Shown here piece by piece: positions 23,906-28,913 of a stretch of DNA of 28,913 bases. The translations under genes were made by a program, and so were the position numbers. How positions within the stretch are numbered: the first letter of the stretch is position 1; each line of letters starts with the position of its first letter. Under the pieces are notes generated by a model. The model had not been told where the DNA came from. It worked only from the letters and a program-made list of their open reading frames with translations, and made no database searches. The DNA is from Deltaproteobacteria bacterium. Lineage in GTDB: Bacteria > Desulfobacterota > Deferrimicrobia > Deferrimicrobiales > Deferrimicrobiaceae. The stretch spans positions 1-28,913 of the forward strand of contig PQAK01000219.1 in NCBI GenBank assembly GCA_003105225.1, in the 5' to 3' direction.

Positions 23906-25249
23906 ATGGCGTGGGACAAGGTAGAGACGATCGACCGCAGCGAGATGCGGCAGATCCAGCTCGGGCGGCTTCAGAAAACCGTCGGCTACGTTTACGAAAA
24001 AAACGCCGTCTACAAGAAGAAGCTGGACGTGCTGGGGGTGAAGCCGGGCGACATCCGGTCGCTGGAGGATATCCGGAGGCTGCCGTTCACGACCAAGCAG
24101 GACATCCGGGACAACTATCCCTTCAACCTCTTCTCCGCGTCCCAGGAGGACATCGTCGAGTACCATGCCACCTCCGGGACGACCGGGAAGCCGGTCGTCG
24201 TCGGCTACACCCGGAACGACGTCGAGCTCTGGACCGAGGTGATGGCGCGGGCGTGCACCGCCGGCGGCGTCACGAAGAAGGACATCGTCCAGAACATCTA
24301 CGGCTACGGCCTGTTCACCGGCGGCCTGGGGGCGCACTACGGCGCCATCCGGGTCGGCGCGTCGGTGATCCCGATGTCCGGCGGCAACACGCAGCGGCAG
24401 CTCATGATGATGCAGGACTTCGGCAGCACCGTCGTCACCTGCACCCCCTCGTTCCTCATGCACCTCTACGAGGTCGGGGAGCAGGCGGGGGTCGACTTCA
24501 AGAAGCTTCCCCTCCGCGTCGGCCTGTTCGGCGCCGAGCCCTGGAGCGAGTCGATGCGGCAGTCGATCCAGGAGAAGTTCGGGATCCTCGCCTGCGACCT
24601 CTACGGCCTCTCCGAGATCATCGGCCCCGGCGTATCGTTCGAATGCCACGAAGTCCGGAAGGGGCTGCACATCAACGAGGACTGCTTCTACCCGGAGATC
24701 ATCAATCCCGAAACCGGCGACGTCCTTCCCCCGGGGGAGCAGGGGGAACTGGTTTTCACCACCATCGGCAACGAGGGGCAGCCGCTGCTGCGGTACCGCA
24801 CGCGGGACATCACGCGGCTGACCTACGAGCCGTGCGCCTGCGGGCGCACCCTGGTCAAGATGGAGCGGGTCACCGGCCGGACCGACGACATGCTGATCAT
24901 CCGCGGGGTCAACTTCTTCCCCTCCCAGATCGAGGCGATCATCCTCAAGCGCCAGGGGGTGTCGCCCCACTACATCGTCGCAGTCGACCGCAAGGGGAGC
25001 ATGGACGAGGTCGAGGTGAAGATCGAGGTCACCGACGAGTTCATGACGAAGGCCGCCGCCGACGTCCTCAAGGGGAGCGAGCAGGACATCCTCCAGGACG
25101 TGATGATCGCGAAGCAGAAGATGGAGAACCTCAAGCGGGACATCAAGGACATGATCGGCATCTCCGTCAAGGTGAGCCTGGTGCCGCCGGGAACGATCCC
25201 GCGAAGCGAGGGCAAGGCCAAGCGCGTCGAAGACAGGAGACCCCGGTAA
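23906..25249 (+). CDS. paaK: Phenylacetate-CoA ligase (arylacetate-CoA ligase, AMP-forming)
   Basis: 447 residues. It activates phenylacetate or a related aryl acid with ATP to the CoA thioester. The adenylate-forming motif is YHATSGTTGKPVVVGYT (86-102), with LYGLSEIIGPGVSFEC near 233-248, RYRTRDITRL, and the C-terminal domain GRTDDMLIIRGVNFFPSQIE from about 322. The short N-terminus and CACGRT segment are typical of the PaaK family rather than benzoate-CoA ligases. It starts 55 bases after the dehydrogenase and ends 4 bases before iorA. PaaK next to iorAB and an ACT gene is a recurrent anaerobic module for aromatic amino acids and arylacetates. Confidence 0.9.
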   Translation: MAWDKVETIDRSEMRQIQLGRLQKTVGYVYEKNAVYKKKLDVLGVKPGDIRSLEDIRRLPFTTKQDIRDNYPFNLFSASQEDIVEYHATSGTTGKPVVVGYTRNDVELWTEVMARACTAGGVTKKDIVQNIYGYGLFTGGLGAHYGAIRVGASVIPMSGGNTQRQLMMMQDFGSTVVTCTPSFLMHLYEVGEQAGVDFKKLPLRVGLFGAEPWSESMRQSIQEKFGILACDLYGLSEIIGPGVSFECHEVRKGLHINEDCFYPEIINPETGDVLPPGEQGELVFTTIGNEGQPLLRYRTRDITRLTYEPCACGRTLVKMERVTGRTDDMLIIRGVNFFPSQIEAIILKRQGVSPHYIVAVDRKGSMDEVEVKIEVTDEFMTKAAADVLKGSEQDILQDVMIAKQKMENLKRDIKDMIGISVKVSLVPPGTIPRSEGKAKRVEDRRPR

Positions 25250-25253
25250 CTCC

Positions 25254-26999
25254 ATGAAGAAAATCCTGTCCGGCAACGAGGCCATCGCCCTGGGCTTTTC
25301 GGATTCGGGCGGCGTCTTCGCATCCGGCTACCCCGGAACCCCCAGCACCGAGACCCTGGAAGCGCTCGCCCGCATCGGCGACGTCTACTGCGAGTGGGCG
25401 ACCAACGAGAAAGTCGGCCTCGAATCGGCCATCGGCGCCTCGATCGCCGGCGGAAGGGCGATGGCCACGATGAAGCACGTCGGCGTGAACGTCGCCGCGG
25501 ATGCGCTGTTGACCCTTGCCTACACGGGAGTCAACGCCGGGCTGATCCTCATGGTGGCCGACGACCCCGGGATGCATTCCTCCCAGAACGAACAGGACAG
25601 CCGCAATTACGCCAAGTTCGCGAAAATCCCGATGCTCGACCCTTCCGACTCCCGGGAGGCCTACGATTTCGTCAGCGCCGGGCTGGAGCTGTCCGAGCGG
25701 TTCGACACCCCCGTGATGCTGCGCACGACGACCCGCATCTCCCACGCCAAGGGGGTCGTCGAGCCGCGGGAGAAACTGCCGCCCAGGATCCGCGAGTGGG
25801 TCAAGGACGTGCCCAAGTACGTCATGCTCCCCAATTACGGCCAGGCCCGGCACCAGGAACTCGAAAAACGGCTGCTCCGGCTTCGGGAGTTCGCCGAAAC
25901 GACCCCGTTGAACCGGGAGGAGGCGGGGGGAAACGACCTCGGCATCCTGACCTCCGGGGTCTCCTACCAGTACGTCAAGGAGGCCTATCCCGGCGCATCG
26001 ATCCTGAAGCTCGGGCTGGTGCACCCCCTCCCAGAGAAAAAGATCCGGGAGTTCGCGGGCAAGGTCAAGCGGTTGATGATCGTCGAGGAGCTCGACGCCA
26101 TCTTCGAGGAGCAGGTCCGGGCCATGGGGGTCCGGGTCGATATCGGCAAGGACCGGATTTCGCTGTGCGGCGAGGTCAGCGCCGACATCGTCCGGGCCGC
26201 CGCGGAAGAGGCGGATGCCGCGAAGGGAGCCGCTCCCGCGGCGGACCTCCCCCAGCGTCCCCCCACCTTGTGCCCCGGCTGCTCGCACCGGGGTCTCTTC
26301 TCGATCCTCGGCAAGCTCAAGGTCTTCGTCTCCGGGGACATCGGCTGCTACACCCTCGGCGCGCTTCCCCCGATGAGCGCCATGCATTCCTGCATCTGCA
26401 TGGGGGCCAGCATCAGCGCGGCCCACGGGATGGCCAAGGTCAACGAGATCGCGGGAGGGCGCGGGAAACCGGTCGCCGTCATCGGCGATTCCACCTTCTT
26501 CCATTCGGGGATGACGGGGCTCCTGAGCATGGCGTACAACGGCGGCAGCGCCCTGGTCATCATCATGGACAACCGCACCACGGGAATGACGGGAGGACAG
26601 GAGAACCCGGGTTCCGGGCGGGTCCTCGCGGGGGAGCTCTCCCGGCAGGTGGACATCATCGCCCTGGTCAAGGCGCTGGGCGTCGACCACGTCGAGGAGA
26701 TCAGCACGTACGATCTCAAGGAAACCGAGGCCGCCATCCGGAAGGGGCTTGCGACCCCCGGTCCCTACGTCCTGGTCGACAAGAACCCCTGCGTCCTCCG
26801 CTACCGCGTGAAGACGATCCCGGTCGCCGTCGACCCGGAGAAGTGCTCGGGGTGCCGCGCCTGCCTCAAGGCCGCCTGCGTGGCATTGGGCCTTGTGTCC
26901 TCCGGCGACAAGCCGAAGGTCATGATCGACCCCGACATCTGCAACGGGTGCGATGTCTGCTCGCAGCTGTGCAAGTTCGACGCGATGTACAAGAAGTAG
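25254..26999 (+). CDS. iorA: Indolepyruvate:ferredoxin oxidoreductase, alpha subunit
   Basis: 581 residues. It decarboxylates aryl-2-oxoacids to aryl-acetyl-CoA with transfer of two electrons to ferredoxin, and can run reductively in some anaerobes. The pyrimidine domain opens LSGNEAIALGFSDSGG and FASGYPGTPSTETLEAL. The thiamine-diphosphate motif begins GDSTFFHSGMTGLLSMAYNG near 411 and ends with DNRTTGMTGGQENPG. The C-terminal ferredoxin domain has CSGCRACLKAAC (531-542) and CNGCDVCSQLC (563-573), for two [4Fe-4S] clusters. It is followed 15 bases later by iorB. The reduced ferredoxin it makes is a plausible electron source for the ATP-driven reductase of the same operon. Confidence 0.94.
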   Translation: MKKILSGNEAIALGFSDSGGVFASGYPGTPSTETLEALARIGDVYCEWATNEKVGLESAIGASIAGGRAMATMKHVGVNVAADALLTLAYTGVNAGLILMVADDPGMHSSQNEQDSRNYAKFAKIPMLDPSDSREAYDFVSAGLELSERFDTPVMLRTTTRISHAKGVVEPREKLPPRIREWVKDVPKYVMLPNYGQARHQELEKRLLRLREFAETTPLNREEAGGNDLGILTSGVSYQYVKEAYPGASILKLGLVHPLPEKKIREFAGKVKRLMIVEELDAIFEEQVRAMGVRVDIGKDRISLCGEVSADIVRAAAEEADAAKGAAPAADLPQRPPTLCPGCSHRGLFSILGKLKVFVSGDIGCYTLGALPPMSAMHSCICMGASISAAHGMAKVNEIAGGRGKPVAVIGDSTFFHSGMTGLLSMAYNGGSALVIIMDNRTTGMTGGQENPGSGRVLAGELSRQVDIIALVKALGVDHVEEISTYDLKETEAAIRKGLATPGPYVLVDKNPCVLRYRVKTIPVAVDPEKCSGCRACLKAACVALGLVSSGDKPKVMIDPDICNGCDVCSQLCKFDAMYKK

Positions 27000-27014
27000 G
27001 GACGGGAGGAGCGG

Positions 27015-27596
27015 ATGGGCGTCTTCAACATCGTCATCGCCGGGGTCGGCGGGCAGGGGGTCCTGCTGGCGTCCCGGGTCCTCGCCGAAAGCGCCCTGGC
27101 GAGCGGGATGGACGTCAAGCAGAACGAGGTCCACGGGATGGCCCAGCGGGGAGGCAGCGTTATCTCCTTCGTCCGCATCGGGGAGGACGTCCGCTCTCCC
27201 GTCGTCATGCCCGGCACGGCCGACCTCCTGATCTCCTTCGAACCGCTGGAGGCCTTGAGGTACCTCCATTATCTCAAGCCCGGCGGGAGGCTCGTCTACA
27301 ACAAGGTTCCCCTGAACCCCAGCACCGTGGCCTCCGGCCTGGCGACCTATCCGCCGGATGTCGAGGAGCGGATCGCACGGTCCTGCCCCGGGTCCCGCGG
27401 GATCGAGGCGCTTTCCATCGCCAGGGATGCCGGAAACGTCAAGGCCGTCAACATGGTCATGGTGGGATCCGTCCTGCCGAACCTTCCCCTGGACCCCCGC
27501 GTGGTCGAGGAGGTCGTCAAGGAGATCTCCAGGGGCAAGGGCTTCGATGTCAACCTGAAGGCCCTCGCGGGCGGCGTCGCCGCCGCCGGGGCGTGA
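27015..27596 (+). CDS. iorB: Indolepyruvate:ferredoxin oxidoreductase, beta subunit
   Basis: 193 residues, the gamma-domain type partner of IorA. It starts MGVFNIVIAGVGGQGVLLAS (CoA/nucleotide-binding GVGGQG at 10-15) and contains KQNEVHGMAQRGGSVISFVR and PGTADLLISFEPLEALR, all conserved in this subunit. GGGAGGAG stands directly upstream of the ATG. Length is normal. Confidence 0.93.
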   Translation: MGVFNIVIAGVGGQGVLLASRVLAESALASGMDVKQNEVHGMAQRGGSVISFVRIGEDVRSPVVMPGTADLLISFEPLEALRYLHYLKPGGRLVYNKVPLNPSTVASGLATYPPDVEERIARSCPGSRGIEALSIARDAGNVKAVNMVMVGSVLPNLPLDPRVVEEVVKEISRGKGFDVNLKALAGGVAAAGA

Positions 27597-27628
27597 ACCC
27601 TTTGCCGCCATCGGCGCCGGAGGCCGTG

Positions 27629-28072
27629 ATGAAGCTCAAGCAGCTGTCGATCTTCCTGGAAAACGCCCCGGGCCGCCTCTACGAGGCGACGCAGGCGCTG
27701 GGCGAGGCCGGGATCAACCTGCGATCCCTCTGCATCAGCGACACCGCGGACTTCGGGGTCCTGCGGATCCTCGTGTCCGACGTCGCCGCCGCCCGGCGGG
27801 TGATCATGGAGAAGCATCTGCCGGCGCGGGTGGACGACGTCGTCGCCGCGGAGATCGAGGATACCCCGGGGAGCCTGGCCAGGCTGCTCTACCCGTTCAA
27901 GGAAACCCGGGTGAACGTCGAGTACATGTACGCCCTGGCGGGCACCTCGTCCGGGAAGGCGGTCATGGTCTTCCGGTTCAGCGACAACGACCGGGCGATC
28001 GAGATTCTCGAGGCCAACCATGTAAAGCTCCTCGACGCCGAATCGTTCGGAATCCTCGAAAACCCGAGCTAG
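27629..28072 (+). CDS. Tandem ACT-domain protein
   Basis: 147 residues with two ACT domains: QLSIFLENAPGRLYEATQAL to about residue 70, then VVAAEIEDTPGSLARLLYPF onward. Each has the beta-alpha-beta opening with the turn PGxL that binds amino acids. The ATG at 27629 has GGAGG at 5 bases. A GTG at 27593 overlapping the iorB stop (GTGA) is in frame but adds a non-conserved Pro-rich leader. No DNA-binding or catalytic domain is attached. Next to paaK-iorAB it probably senses an aromatic amino acid or 2-oxoacid and modulates a neighbouring enzyme; that role is inferred from context. Confidence 0.85.
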   Translation: MKLKQLSIFLENAPGRLYEATQALGEAGINLRSLCISDTADFGVLRILVSDVAAARRVIMEKHLPARVDDVVAAEIEDTPGSLARLLYPFKETRVNVEYMYALAGTSSGKAVMVFRFSDNDRAIEILEANHVKLLDAESFGILENPS

Positions 28073-28095
28073 CATCGGGAAGGAGCGCGCCCCGG

Positions 28096-28913
28096 ATGGA
28101 AAGCGGAAGCTACAGGCCCAGGAAGTTCGCGGTGGTGGGAGCCGGTCCGGTGGGCGCGATCGTGGCCGCCTTCCTCGCCCGGGGCGGCTGCGAGGTCACC
28201 CTTTGCGACGTCATCCCGTCCCTGATCGAGCCGGCCCTTTCTCCCGGCATCCGGATCGAGGGCACCGATACCCTGCAGGCCCGGGTGTCCCGGATCACCA
28301 CCCGCGTCGAAGACCTCCTGGACGATCCTCCCGACGTGATCGTCGTCGCCATCAAGGCGACCGCCCTCCCGCTGATCGCCTCCGCGCTGGAGGGCTTCGC
28401 GGCCGAGGGGCGCTACGTCGTCAGCTGGCAGAACGGCATCGACACCGAGCGGGTCCTCGCGAAGAACCTGGGCGAAAAGGCGGTCCTGCGCGCCGTCGTC
28501 AACATGGGGTGCGTCCCGCTGGGGCCGGCCCGCGTCCGGATCGCGTTCCACCACCGTCCCCATCACATCCAGGAGCTGGACCCCGCGTCCCGGGACGCCG
28601 CCCTCGGGATCTGCGAGGTGTTCACCGGGTGCGGGCTGGACACCCGGCATACCGACCAGATCTACCACCTGGTCTGGCGGAAGGCCATTCTCAACGCCTG
28701 CATGAACCCCTTCTGCGCCGTGACCGGCAAGACGATGGCCGAGGTCATCAACGACCCGATCCTCTTCCACCTGGTCGACGCCCTCATCAAGGAGGGGGTC
28801 TCCGTGGCCCGGGCCAACGAGTTCCCCCTCGGCTCGAACTACTACCCGTACTGCATCGACTACATCCGGAACGCCGGCCACCACAAGCCGTCCATGCTCC
28901 AGGACATCGAGGC
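28096..28913 (+). CDS. Ketopantoate reductase family protein (PanE/ApbA-like), 3' end outside the window
   Basis: 272 residues are readable from the ATG at 28096 (AAGGAG at 28080-28085) before the window ends without a stop. The Rossmann motif AVVGAGPVGAIVAAFLARGG (15-34) is followed by VIVVAIKATALP and SWQNGIDTE. The C-terminal helical domain has the lysine in LVWRKAILNACMNPFCAVTG and HKPSMLQDIE, the family's conserved Lys and Ser-Met-Leu-Gln-Asp signature. PanE itself makes pantoate for CoA, but in this aromatic operon a reductase of another 2-oxoacid or ketoacyl compound is just as likely. Only a few dozen residues should be missing. Confidence 0.85.
   Translation, partial: MESGSYRPRKFAVVGAGPVGAIVAAFLARGGCEVTLCDVIPSLIEPALSPGIRIEGTDTLQARVSRITTRVEDLLDDPPDVIVVAIKATALPLIASALEGFAAEGRYVVSWQNGIDTERVLAKNLGEKAVLRAVVNMGCVPLGPARVRIAFHHRPHHIQELDPASRDAALGICEVFTGCGLDTRHTDQIYHLVWRKAILNACMNPFCAVTGKTMAEVINDPILFHLVDALIKEGVSVARANEFPLGSNYYPYCIDYIRNAGHHKPSMLQDIE

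Overview
The window is high-GC bacterial DNA, roughly two-thirds G+C by eye, with strong Shine-Dalgarno sequences and densely packed genes. Murein recycling enzymes and an outer-membrane porin indicate a Gram-negative cell. The gene order ffh-rpsP-rimM-trmD-rplS-rnhB-yraN, the pyrophosphate-type phosphofructokinase and the anaerobic aromatic-CoA genes suggest an uncultured anaerobe from the former Deltaproteobacteria (Desulfuromonas/Geobacter-like). That placement is inferred from gene content only.

Layout. (1) 1-1190: the 5' part of a membrane sensor kinase gene, which stops abruptly against the 3'-truncated end of mutS2 on the opposite strand. This looks like an assembly chimera or a rearrangement breakpoint. 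(2) 1190-2816 (-): mutS2, lacking everything after the ATPase core and the first part of the coiled coil. (3) 2922-6378 (+): a murein-peptide recycling operon of LD-carboxypeptidase, a beta-lactamase-fold serine hydrolase and Mpl ligase, followed by a secreted VCBS/FG-GAP repeat protein. (4) 8244-9677 (+): an outer-membrane porin with its own promoter, a long leader and a very strong terminator. (5) 9952-14358 (+): the translation/SRP housekeeping block. (6) 14355-15395 (-): phosphofructokinase with PPi-type active-site residues. (7) 15689 to the window end (+): one very tight operon of at least 12 genes.

The operon in (7) is the accessory region of interest. Two genes are highly specific for the lower benzoyl-CoA pathway: had (6-hydroxycyclohex-1-ene-1-carbonyl-CoA dehydrogenase) and dch (cyclohexa-1,5-diene-1-carbonyl-CoA hydratase). 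They are followed directly by one BcrA/BcrD/HgdC-type ATPase and one BcrB/BcrC/HgdB-type iron-sulfur subunit, in place of the four subunits of a classical ATP-dependent benzoyl-CoA reductase. Next come an ADP-forming acyl-CoA synthetase, a divergent thiolase and a 3-hydroxyacyl-CoA dehydrogenase. The operon continues with an arylacetate module: phenylacetate-CoA ligase, indolepyruvate:ferredoxin oxidoreductase alpha and beta, and a tandem ACT-domain protein. A ketopantoate-reductase-family gene runs off the window end.

My reading is an anaerobic aromatic-acid or aromatic-amino-acid operon. In it, 2-oxoacid oxidation could supply reduced ferredoxin to an ATP-driven reductase, and thioester chemistry could be linked to ATP by the ADP-forming synthetase. 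The ring-opening hydrolase (Oah/BamA) is not in the window. I saw no tRNA, rRNA, CRISPR array, insertion sequence or prophage gene. No gap between genes exceeds 300 bases.
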